Source of the DNA: Gemmatimonadota bacterium
GTDB taxonomy: Bacteria; Gemmatimonadota; Gemmatimonadetes; Longimicrobiales; Gaopeijiaceae
Direction of reading: 5' to 3'
NCBI GenBank assembly: GCA_041390125.1
Contig: JAWKQN010000022.1
Location: forward strand, 5,451-69,450
DNA length: 64,000 nt
The notes beneath the pieces were generated by a model. That model ran no database searches, was not told the DNA's origin, and saw nothing but the letters and a program-made list of their open reading frames with translations. This document shows, piece after piece, positions 1 to 10,230 of the stretch (positions are counted from its first letter, which is position 1; each line of letters begins with the position of its first letter). Both the position numbers and the translations under genes were made by a program.

Positions 1-215
1 CGACCACCTGCCGCCCGGATCTGGTGCCGCCCGGGTGCGACCCGCTCCTCCTTCCTCGCTTCATCGATACGATGATGATCTCCGACGAGGTCTTCTGCGC
101 GTGGCTGGACGGGACCATGTCCCTGCTTCCGCGCCGGAGGCGCTGGGCCAGCTAGGATCGGCGATCCCGCCACCCTCTGCCGTCCTGCGCCGCGTCCACT
201 GCCCGCAGAAACGAA
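1..215. other. left edge, no gene recognised
   Basis: No coding region could be supported on either strand. A 27-codon frame with two successive ATG codons begins at 72 and ends at TAG 153-155, but it has no clear ribosome binding site and no recognisable family. The only structured element nearby is the hairpin at 216-243, which belongs to the leftward gene that ends at 274. Confidence 0.4.
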
Positions 216-243
216 GCGGGGGAGCGCCGAAGCGCTCCCCCGC
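216..243 (-). terminator. strong stem-loop after the Ig-like lipoprotein gene
   Basis: A perfect 12-bp GC-rich stem (216-227 with 232-243) closes a CGAA loop, 30 nt past the stop codon of the leftward gene. On the minus strand the stem is followed by a modestly U-rich stretch (UUCGUUUCU). Placement and geometry fit an intrinsic terminator with an imperfect U-tract. Confidence 0.75.
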
Positions 244-273
244 GGATCGTGTGCCCTCGAACTCGGGCGCCGG

Positions 274-3200
274 TCAGTTGGCTCCGGCCGTCGCTCCGTT
301 CACGCTGCCGATGTCGGCGCCCCTTCCCTGGTAGGGACTGGAACCGCTCAGCCGGTAGTCGCCGGCACCGACATTCACGAAGCCCACCTGCGACACGTTC
401 CCGGGATACGCGTTCCCGGAACTCGAGGGATACATGCCCGCGGGCGCACCCACGATGACATTCCCTGAGAAGGAGTGACTGGTCGTGTAGGCATTGAGTG
501 CGGATGTGCCCTCGCCGTGACCGCTGCCGAAGATCCCGAACTGGCCGCGGGTCACGATGTTGTTGTTGAACTGGAAGCCGGGGATCCCGGTCGAGCCGGC
601 AAAGATCAGCGCGGCGCGTTCCGCGAAGCCGGTGTTGTTCTCGATCCGGATGTTGGTCATCGGGTCGAGCACCTGGAACAGGATGCCGTCACCACCGAAG
701 GAGCTCTTCGGCCCCAGCCTCTCCAGGACGTTGTGCGCGATCAGCACGTTGTTGGTCGTGCCGGACGCCTTGCCCGAGGCAGCCGCGGAGATGTTGATCC
801 CGTTGGCCACGTTGCGGAAGACGTTGTAGCGCATGGTCACGTGCTCCGTGACCGCCCAGGGTGCACCGCCGCCCTGGTTGGCGGACTTGATCACCACCAC
901 GAACCCGGTCTGCGCGTCCTTCCAGTTGTTCTCGACGATGTTGCCCTCGAAGAGCACCCGGCGCGCCATCTTGAGCTCGAAGTGGTTCTTGACCGTCCAC
1001 TGCCCCCTCCAGCTCGGAGGCCGGAAGAAGTGGTTGTGCTTGATCTCGATGTCGGACGGGATCAGACCGGAGATGGACGGATCGGCTCCGCCGAACATCA
1101 CGGTCTCTCCCGATCCTTCCAGGTGGTTGTTCACGATCTTGAACGGACCGGGGGCGTTCCAGGCCAGGATGGCCTGCGCGTCCTGACCGTTGTAGTGGCA
1201 CTCCGCCAGCCAGGAATCCACGACGGCGGCCGGTGAGGCGTTCATCTCCACGCAACGCTTCGTGGGCTTGTTGGTGGCCCCGTGCACGTAGACGCGGTCC
1301 AGGATGATGTTGGAGGGGACCCGCGACAGCGTGTTCTGCGCCGAGCCGGTCTCACCCAGGCGGACGATGCCGTAGTTGAAGGGCGCCGACGTGGACACGC
1401 CGATCTCCACCCCCATGATGCGGTACTGCGACGATCCAGCCAGCACCCAGAGCGCGGGCGCCGTATTGTCCGTCATGATCCGGGCGAAATTGGACGCGCT
1501 CGACGGCGTGACCCGCGTGCCTTGTGACGGCAACGACGTGTTCGTCGTGATCACGATCCAGCCGCTTCCCGACTTCGCCGGCAACCGGAAGTTGCCCGTG
1601 AAGGTGGCGCCGGGATCCAGCAGCAGGATGTCGCCCCGTTGCGCCTGGTTGATGGCGACCTGCAGGTCGTCGCCCTGCCGCACCCGGATCTGGCGACCGT
1701 TGGGCGCCTGATAGGACGTCTGCACGTACGCTTGCGGAAGCTGCGGCACGCTCCCGCTCGGGGGCGGCGGCGGCGGCGGCGGCGGCGTGCTGCCACCGGC
1801 CACGTTCACCGTCACCTGGCCCGACGCGGAGCCCGCCGATCCGTGCGAGGCGGAGGCGGTCACGGTGGTGGTCCCGGACTTGAGACCGGAAACCATCCCG
1901 GAACCGCTGACGCTGGCGACCGCCGGCGTCCCCGACGACCAGGACAGCGACGCACCGGTCACGGCGTTGCCGTTCTTGTCCTGGGCCTGCGCGTTCAGCT
2001 GCAGCTGCCCCCCCATCGCGACGGAAGGCGAGCTCGGGCTGATCTGGACCTTGGACAGCTTCTGCGCCACGCCGACCTGGACGCTGTCGCAGGCGTTCCC
2101 GGCGCAGGCCTTGAGCCAGGACTGGCCGTTGGCTCGCGAGGTCGCTTGACCCACACCGCTCACGCTCAGGACCGAGCTGTTGCTCGAGCTCCACTGGAAG
2201 GCGACACCCGAGATCTTCGTACCGGATGCGTTGAACGCGGAGGCGGAGAGCCCGAAGACCTCACCGAACGCGCTGACCTGTGATACGGGGCTGCTCAACG
2301 TCACGCGGCTCACGCTGGAGCCCACCGTGACGGAGGCCGTCCCGGAGACGGACCCCGACCGGGCCGTGATCACCGCCACACCGGTGCCGGCCCCGCGCAC
2401 CTGTCCATCATCGACGATTGCGACCGACGCGTTGGACGTGGTCCAGGTGAAGTTGGCGCCCTTGACGGGGTTGCCCTGGGCGTCCAGGAGCACGGCGTTG
2501 AGGGTCCGGATCTGTCCGATCTGCAGCGCCAGTGACGTGGGCGTGAGCTGGACGCGCGCGGCGCCGCCTGCGGAGGCGGACGCCACGAAATTGGCCGGTT
2601 GCAGCCCCGCGGCCGTGGCGGCCACGCGCTGCGTGCCGGAGTTGGGGCCCAACGTCCACTGCACGGAGGTGCGGCCGTTCGAATCGGTGGTCGTCACGTC
2701 GGTGGAGACGCTGCCGCCTCCCGACGTGACGGCCCAATTGACCGACATGTTGGGCACGCCCCGGCCCTGTCCGTCGCGGACGATCGCGACGAGCGGCTGG
2801 GGCAGCGTGGCGTTGACGCTCGCCGATTGACCGCCGCCCGAGGCGGCGATGAGCTGCGCGGCACCGGTCGACGTCACGAACAGCGTGGCCACACCGGACT
2901 TGGAATCGGCGGAAGCGGCGATCCAGGCTTTCCCGCTGGACACGCCCGTAGCTACGCCGTTCCCGTTCACGGTCGCGACGCTCTCATCCGACGACTTCCA
3001 GTTGAGCGATGCGTTCGGGATCACGTTGCCGAAGCCGTCGTAGGCCTTGGCCTGGAACTGGATGGTCCGACCGACGTCGACCTCCAGCTGGCGGGGTGTG
3101 GTGACGATGCGGTCGATGAGGCCGGCCTGGGCCTTGGCATCGAACCACACGGTGTTGCCGTTGGCGAGGCGGGCCACGGCGCGCTGCTCGCCGGCGGCGG

Positions 3201-4146
3201 CACCGAGCTTCCACTGGACCTCGGACGTGCCGGCCGCCGTCGTGTTCTGCGCCATGGTCAACGGGACGCCCGCCGGAGAAGCGGCCGCAGCGGCGCTTCC
3301 GGCCGAGCCCTGGGTGAACTCCCACGTGACCGGCTGGTTGGCCACCACCCGGCCCTGCTCGTCCACGACGCGCACGACCAGGGGTTCCTGGAGCAGCGCG
3401 TCGACCTCGCCTTCCTGCTGGTCCCCCCGGACGATCTCCAGACGCAGGCCGTCCGACGTCCGCTCCGCTTCGGCCTGCAGGTAGATCGAGGGGACTCCGT
3501 CCGCGTCCACGCGGACCGCCTGCAGCCCCACCGAGCTCCCCAGTCGCCATGCGAACGCGACGCGGCCGGATGCATCCGTGGTGGCCACCCGGGGCGAGAC
3601 TGCACCCCCGCCCGCCTCGATCGTGAAACGGACCTGGGTGTTGGCCACCGGCAGCCCGCCACCGTCCATCAGGAACACCCCGACGCTGTCGGCGAGGGTG
3701 GCGCCGATCACGCCCTGATGCACCACCTCCAACATCGGGCGCAGCTTGTCGGGCTTGGGGCGGACGGCGACGAGCGCCACCGCCTGCTGTCCATTGAGCT
3801 CCGCGAAGACCCGGGTCTCGCCAGGGATCTTCGCGCTGACCACGCCACCGGCGCTCACCGACGCGATGGCAGGGTACTCAACCGTCCACTTGATGTTCTT
3901 GTCGTTCGGGAAGGACCCCAGCTCCTGACCCGTCAGGGTGCGGAGCACGGGCCGCAGGAACCCCGTCTCGCCGTCGCCGAGCGCCAGCTCTTCAGGATGG
4001 ACGACGAGGTCGCCCGAGACGGGCTGTTCGAGGTCGAACGTCGGTCCGAGGGCATCGGACCGGCAGGAGGAGAGAGCGAGGACGAGGGCACACGCTGGGA
4101 GGGCGCCGCGCAGCGCACGGCGCGCCGGGCTGAACCGGATTCGCAT
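274..4146 (-). CDS. surface lipoprotein with Big_1/BIG2 Ig-like repeats and C-terminal beta-helix
   Basis: A protein of about 1290 residues. The chosen ATG at 4146 gives a clean lipoprotein signal: basic N-terminus, hydrophobic core and lipobox ending LSSC at Cys28. Starts at 4233 or 4185 would bury that signal. After Cys28 come roughly five BIG2-type modules (W-x-S/T...ASV patterns) alternating with three Big_1-like modules, each showing a W-x-LG...G-x-Q-x-V signature. A run of nine prolines near residue 789 joins this stalk to a right-handed parallel beta-helix (about 800-1290), the fold of many polysaccharide lyases and adhesins. No catalytic residues could be assigned. It is probably a cell-surface adhesin or polysaccharide-binding protein on an Ig stalk. 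It is a single gene with its own terminator; the adjacent polysaccharide genes suggest, but do not show, a surface-glycan substrate. Confidence 0.85.
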   Translation of the reverse strand: MRIRFSPARRALRGALPACALVLALSSCRSDALGPTFDLEQPVSGDLVVHPEELALGDGETGFLRPVLRTLTGQELGSFPNDKNIKWTVEYPAIASVSAGGVVSAKIPGETRVFAELNGQQAVALVAVRPKPDKLRPMLEVVHQGVIGATLADSVGVFLMDGGGLPVANTQVRFTIEAGGGAVSPRVATTDASGRVAFAWRLGSSVGLQAVRVDADGVPSIYLQAEAERTSDGLRLEIVRGDQQEGEVDALLQEPLVVRVVDEQGRVVANQPVTWEFTQGSAGSAAAAASPAGVPLTMAQNTTAAGTSEVQWKLGAAAGEQRAVARLANGNTVWFDAKAQAGLIDRIVTTPRQLEVDVGRTIQFQAKAYDGFGNVIPNASLNWKSSDESVATVNGNGVATGVSSGKAWIAASADSKSGVATLFVTSTGAAQLIAASGGGQSASVNATLPQPLVAIVRDGQGRGVPNMSVNWAVTSGGGSVSTDVTTTDSNGRTSVQWTLGPNSGTQRVAATAAGLQPANFVASASAGGAARVQLTPTSLALQIGQIRTLNAVLLDAQGNPVKGANFTWTTSNASVAIVDDGQVRGAGTGVAVITARSGSVSGTASVTVGSSVSRVTLSSPVSQVSAFGEVFGLSASAFNASGTKISGVAFQWSSSNSSVLSVSGVGQATSRANGQSWLKACAGNACDSVQVGVAQKLSKVQISPSSPSVAMGGQLQLNAQAQDKNGNAVTGASLSWSSGTPAVASVSGSGMVSGLKSGTTTVTASASHGSAGSASGQVTVNVAGGSTPPPPPPPPPSGSVPQLPQAYVQTSYQAPNGRQIRVRQGDDLQVAINQAQRGDILLLDPGATFTGNFRLPAKSGSGWIVITTNTSLPSQGTRVTPSSASNFARIMTDNTAPALWVLAGSSQYRIMGVEIGVSTSAPFNYGIVRLGETGSAQNTLSRVPSNIILDRVYVHGATNKPTKRCVEMNASPAAVVDSWLAECHYNGQDAQAILAWNAPGPFKIVNNHLEGSGETVMFGGADPSISGLIPSDIEIKHNHFFRPPSWRGQWTVKNHFELKMARRVLFEGNIVENNWKDAQTGFVVVIKSANQGGGAPWAVTEHVTMRYNVFRNVANGINISAAASGKASGTTNNVLIAHNVLERLGPKSSFGGDGILFQVLDPMTNIRIENNTGFAERAALIFAGSTGIPGFQFNNNIVTRGQFGIFGSGHGEGTSALNAYTTSHSFSGNVIVGAPAGMYPSSSGNAYPGNVSQVGFVNVGAGDYRLSGSSPYQGRGADIGSVNGATAGAN

Positions 4147-4493
4147 GGGGCTTGTCAATTCCGCGTGGGTGTCTGGGTTCGACATCGAGGGGCGATGCCC
4201 ACGCGCGCTGACGACGCCACGTGTGGCAGCCACACGACACCTGTCGCTGAGTCGCTACGCGCCTCTGCAACACCCGGGCCGCGCCGGAGCCCTGCGGACG
4301 GCCGATCGGAACGGCCTCAAGAAGTGGCGAACGAGGAGTAACTTAGAGGTGATGCGCGGGCGCAGCGTGGCGCGGCAGCCTCAGACCGGAGCCCGGGCCG
4401 AGCAGCGCGTCCGATGCATCGAAGCGATACGCCGTGCCCCGAAAACGTCGATCTGACGCCATTTGTTTGCGAAGGGCCGCACCCGCTCGCGGA
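4147..4493. other. intergenic region, presumed promoter of the Ig-like lipoprotein gene
   Basis: These 347 bases separate two leftward genes. No open frame with a family signature was found. A TTGACA-like hexamer lies on the minus strand immediately before the ATG at 4146, too close to serve as its -35 box. No convincing promoter or terminator was identified. Confidence 0.4.
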
Positions 4494-6370
<1,877 letters not shown>

Positions 6371-6371
<1 letters not shown>

Positions 6372-7495
6372 CAGTGCCTGCCCTCCAGCATGCGATCATA
6401 GAGCTGTTCGAGGGCACCCACCGTACGCGGAACCGTGTACGCCTCCGCGCGGCGTCGCCCTTCCGCCCCCATGCGGGCCCGCAATCCCGCGTCCGCCAGC
6501 AAGCGCGACATGGCCTGGGCGAAGCCATCCGCGTCGCCGGCCGGGACCAGGAAGCCGTTGGCATCGTGCTCGATGGCGTCGGGCGCGCCGCCGACCGCGG
6601 TGGTGACGACGGGGCGGCCCATGGCCATGGCTTCCAGCAGCGTGTTGGGAAAGCCTTCGCTGGCCGAGCTCAGGAGCGAGACATCGAAGACCGCGTGCAT
6701 GCTGGGGCGGCTGGCGCGCCGGCCGGCGAAGCGTACGCGCGCGCCCAGGTCCAACCGCTCGACGAGCGCCCGCAGGCTCTGCTCCTCGGGTCCGTCCCCG
6801 ACGAGGACCAGATAGGCGTCCGGCCACTGCCGACCCACCTGCGCGAACGCCGTGATCATCATGGCCAGGTCCTTCTCCGGCCGGAGACGCGCCACCGAGC
6901 CCACCACCAGCGCATTCCCGGGCAGCGCCAGCTCCGCCTTGCGGTCCGCGATCCATCCGGAGGGCGGCGGCGCCAGGGCCTCGTCCTCGAGGAAGTTCGG
7001 GATCACGTGGATGCGATCTCCCGGAACCCGATCCTCCTCCGCGACGATCCGCCCCACGGTGCGCGAGTTGGCCAGCACGCCATGGGCCAAGCGGTACGAC
7101 AGGCGATTCAATGTCCCCAGGCGATCCTGCGTGGGCGTCTTGAACCAGCGACGGCTGGCGAGCACGGTTGGAACGCCGGCCCAGCGCGCCACCGGCACGC
7201 CGAAGACGTTCTCGTAGATGCCCTGGGCGTGGAAGATCTGGATGCGCTCGCGCCGCAGGTACGCGGCCAGCGCCCGCGCCTGCCGGACGGGTGGGGGCTT
7301 GACCAGCGATCCGAGCGTGAACGTCTCGATGGGGATGCCGGCCGCCCGGTATCGGGCCTGTAGCGTCCCGCGTTCCGAGAGGGCCACGACGCGCAGATCG
7401 AAGCGCGAGCGATCCAGATGCTCTGCGGTCCTGACCGCGTTGAGCTCCGTCCCCGCCTCCTCGAACCCGTCGACGCAGAAGACGACCGGGATCAT
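6371..7495 (-). CDS. GT4-family glycosyltransferase
   Basis: 374 residues with two Rossmann-like domains typical of retaining GT-B enzymes. The N-terminal half begins with an acceptor-domain beta strand and contains an acidic-glycine loop (GFEEAGTE). The C-terminal Glycos_transf_1 domain has the nucleotide-sugar-binding E-x7-E motif in the segment EGFPNTLLEAMAMG, about residues 285-300. The start is fixed by the ATGA overlap with the upstream polymerase/ligase gene, implying translational coupling. The next gene overlaps its stop codon as well. Likely a cytoplasmic or membrane-associated enzyme adding a sugar to a lipid-linked polysaccharide precursor. Donor and acceptor are unknown. Confidence 0.9.
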
Positions 7496-8892
7496 CTCGG
7501 CGTAGCGAATGCGTAGGCGGGCAGGGGCCGCCCTCCCATCGGGGGAACGAGGCCCGCCCGGGCCGCCTTGAACTCCGCGGCGCGGCGCTCTCCGAGCGAG
7601 GCGGCCGCGTAGATGGTGGCGATGTGCACGTACAGGAACGACAGCAGCGCGAAGGAGCCGAAGATCCCGGCCACCAGGAACGCGATCAATGCGTTCTGCA
7701 GGAAGCGGATCTGCATCGCCAACCCGGGGTCGTAGCGTCGGAGCCGCCGTCGAGCACGCGAGGCGTGGCGCATCACGGAAACGATCAGCGCGAGGAAGAG
7801 AGCCACGCCGATGAATCCGGTCTCGGCCGCGAGGGTCAGGTACGTGGAGTGGGCATCGCGCCCGCCCCGCGCGGAGATGGTGATGGAGACATCGAAGCGG
7901 GTGGCCTGCCGGTGCTTGATGCGGTACGTGCCCAGGCCCCACCCGGTCACCGGCCGGTCCATGAAGATGCCGGCCGCGGTCTTCCAGATCTCGAAGCGCC
8001 CCTCGGCGGAGTTCGAGTCGTCCAGGGCCGTCAGGTCGCCGCTGGAGGCGGCCTTGAGGCCCAGGAAGCGGTCCAGGATGTCGGACGGGGTGAACATGGC
8101 CACCACGCCGACCAGGAAGACGAGGCCGCTGATGGCCCGGAGCTTCTTGTGGTGGCCCGCCACCGACAGGAACACCATGGGGATGAGGGCCAGCATGGCG
8201 CCGCGCGACTGCGTGATGATGATCACGAAGCCGCACACCCCGACGGACGCGAGTGCACCGAGACGGGCCAGGTGGTGCCCCTTCTCCTGCATCATGTAGA
8301 GGGCGATGCCGAGCGGGAAGAAGGTCAGCGCGGCCAGATCGTTCGGGTTCTCGTAGATGTAGTTCCAGATGGCGCGCCCGAAGAGGGTGTTGCCCCCGGT
8401 CACCCAGTTGAGGATGGAGCCGCGGCCGGGATAGACCAGGAAGCTGCCCAGGAACACGAGCAGGAAGAGGCGCAGGCGGGGCACGTCCGTGAGGACGTTG
8501 ACCGCCACGAACATGATGGCGCCCACCTTGGCCAGCTGGATGACGGTGTTCCAGGTCGACAGGGGATCCGCCGACAGGGTCCACCCGACGAGGCCCCACA
8601 GCACGAAGCCGCCGAAGATGAAGACGATCGGCGGCGCCTTGATCCTGCCCTTCTCGCCCGCGAGGCCGAGCAGGGCCAGCGCCATGGCCTCCGTACCGAG
8701 CGGGATCCGGGACGTGACCAGCGAGATGATGTAGACGAGGAAGGCGGCGTAGGAGATCGACCAGCGGACGCCCTTGAACCAGCCGAAGAGGTCGCTCTCG
8801 GCGACGTCCTCCGCGGACCGCTGCTTCCGGGAACGGCGCGCGGGGCCGGACCAGCCGGCACGGACTCCTTGGTTCACGGATACGCTCGACAC
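7492..8892 (-). CDS. O-antigen ligase/polymerase-like membrane protein (Wzy_C family)
   Basis: 466 residues with about ten to twelve predicted membrane segments. A large periplasmic loop (about residues 265-345) carries the Wzy_C-type pattern: a SAEGR motif, then W-x-GxG, then an AHS-T-Y segment before the last membrane helices. WaaL ligases and Wzy polymerases share this architecture and cannot be separated by sequence alone. The soluble N-terminal tail of about 40 residues is unusually long and basic. It is the first gene of a tightly overlapping three-gene set with the glycosyltransferase and asparagine synthase, so it should work on the same surface glycan, joining repeat units together or to their lipid or protein anchor. 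Confidence 0.85.
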   Translation of the reverse strand: MSSVSVNQGVRAGWSGPARRSRKQRSAEDVAESDLFGWFKGVRWSISYAAFLVYIISLVTSRIPLGTEAMALALLGLAGEKGRIKAPPIVFIFGGFVLWGLVGWTLSADPLSTWNTVIQLAKVGAIMFVAVNVLTDVPRLRLFLLVFLGSFLVYPGRGSILNWVTGGNTLFGRAIWNYIYENPNDLAALTFFPLGIALYMMQEKGHHLARLGALASVGVCGFVIIITQSRGAMLALIPMVFLSVAGHHKKLRAISGLVFLVGVVAMFTPSDILDRFLGLKAASSGDLTALDDSNSAEGRFEIWKTAAGIFMDRPVTGWGLGTYRIKHRQATRFDVSITISARGGRDAHSTYLTLAAETGFIGVALFLALIVSVMRHASRARRRLRRYDPGLAMQIRFLQNALIAFLVAGIFGSFALLSFLYVHIATIYAAASLGERRAAEFKAARAGLVPPMGGRPLPAYAFATPR

Positions 8893-9229
8893 GTCCGCCT
8901 ACGGTCCTCCACCGGCCGCCGTCCGGCGGCCCGGGCTGGGTTGAAGATCCACTCGGGGGTCCCCCCCGCAAGCGGCGTCGGCCCCGGGTGGGGTGCCGGC
9001 GCCGCGTTGCCTGCTATGACAACCCCGTCGGGGGCAGCGCGGTCCGACCGCCCGCACCCCCCTCGGCAGGATCCGGACCGCGCCCGCCCGCATCCGCGCC
9101 CCCCGCTCCCGGGCGGTCCGCTGTGGCCCCCGGGGCACACTTCGAGGCTCGCGCGCCCCACGTCCGTCGCCCGGTTCCCAGGCGCAGGCCGGCCCTCGCC
9201 GCGGACACGGACGCGCCGGGACGAGGCGG
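8893..9229. other. GC-extreme intergenic region
   Basis: 337 bases between two leftward genes. The region is very C/G-rich, and frames open across it give Pro/Arg/Gly-rich translations without family features. It should contain the promoter for the polymerase/glycosyltransferase/asparagine synthase operon, but no motif stands out. Confidence 0.4.
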
Positions 9230-9979
9230 CTACGCGGCTCTCCGCAGCTGGACGATGAGGTTGGTGCGGTAGCGCTCCAACGCCGGATTGCGCTCGAGCA
9301 TCCGGAGCCAGAGCAGCTCGGCCAAGGCCAGCGGGGGCACGATGGCCGTCTGCGCCGTCGTGGTGACCCGCGCGATCCGCACCACCTCGAAGCCGGTCCG
9401 CTGGGCCAGCGCCTCCACCTGCTCCGCGGTGTTGGCGCGATAGAAGGTAGGATAGACGTCCTCGCTCTTACGCCGCTCCAGGACCGAGATCAAGGACCCC
9501 TTCAGGCCCTCCGGGAGGGCTGCGGCGATCCGCGCGATGTAGCCGTGGAGGTTCGGCGTGTGGAAGACGAAGGAACCACCAGGCCTCAGGACCCGCTGGA
9601 TCTCCGAGAACTGGAGCGCCGGCTCCTCCAGGTGCTCGACCACCATGTTGGCGCTGACCAGGTCGAAGCTGCCGTCCTGGAAGGGCAGGCGCGAGACGTC
9701 CCCCACCACCTTGGGGCCGATCGTGCGGTGCTTGCGCAGCGCGGCCTCGTCCAGCTCCAGACCCACGAGGAGCGGCACGGACGAGACGAGCTCGCGCTCC
9801 TCCGCCTCCTGCCACTCGCGCAGCAGGTGCCATCCGCATCCCAGGTCGAGCCAACGCGGCCGCTCGGCGGCGAGCTCGCGGAGCGCGTCGTGGTACCGGC
9901 TCTGCGTGTGCCGCAGGCCCGGGACGATCCTCCGCTCCATGGCGAAGTACACCTGATACAGCCGCTGGTAGAGACCCAC
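9230..9979 (-). CDS. SAM-dependent class I methyltransferase
   Basis: About 249 residues. SAM-binding motif I (LDLGCG) lies near residue 45 and motif II/III near residue 105 (FDLVSANMVVEHLE), giving a Methyltransf_11 fold. The frame stays open upstream to 10153, but that extension is a low-complexity Pro/Gly/Arg run. I prefer the GTG at 9979, preceded by AGAGGA, which keeps a plausible N-terminal helix. The ATG at 9940 is the alternative and gives about 236 residues. The gene is divergent from the formyltransferase fusion and next to glycan genes, so it may methylate a sugar or polysaccharide terminus. The substrate is not evident. Confidence 0.8.
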   Translation of the reverse strand: MGLYQRLYQVYFAMERRIVPGLRHTQSRYHDALRELAAERPRWLDLGCGWHLLREWQEAEERELVSSVPLLVGLELDEAALRKHRTIGPKVVGDVSRLPFQDGSFDLVSANMVVEHLEEPALQFSEIQRVLRPGGSFVFHTPNLHGYIARIAAALPEGLKGSLISVLERRKSEDVYPTFYRANTAEQVEALAQRTGFEVVRIARVTTTAQTAIVPPLALAELLWLRMLERNPALERYRTNLIVQLRRAA

Positions 9980-10230
9980 GCCATCCTCTGCTGAGACCGC
10001 GCGGCCCGGGTCGGGCCACGTGCTGCCTGCTGTCCGCCGCCCACCGGGCGGGAACCGACCGGGGCCTGGTCTGCATCTTCCATGCTCACCGGGGCCCGGC
10101 GGCGCCGGACCGGAATATGGGCGCCGGTCGCGTGCAGGCCACCCCGCCCCCACCGCGGCCTACGGCTTGCTCGCGCCCGGGGGCCGCTCTAGAGTCCGAC
10201 GCCCTTCCGCCGGAGCCTGTCCCCGTCCCG

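Noticed and set aside
72..155. 27-codon open frame at the left edge
   Set aside because: No ribosome binding site, coding signature or homologous family was recognisable.
1760..1795. GGC/GGT repeat tract as a possible microsatellite or contingency locus
   Set aside because: It encodes the nine-proline linker of the lipoprotein; codons vary and the frame is intact, so phase variation is not supported.
4147..4162. TTGACA hexamer before the ATG at 4146
   Set aside because: It lies immediately next to the start codon, so it cannot be a -35 element for this gene.
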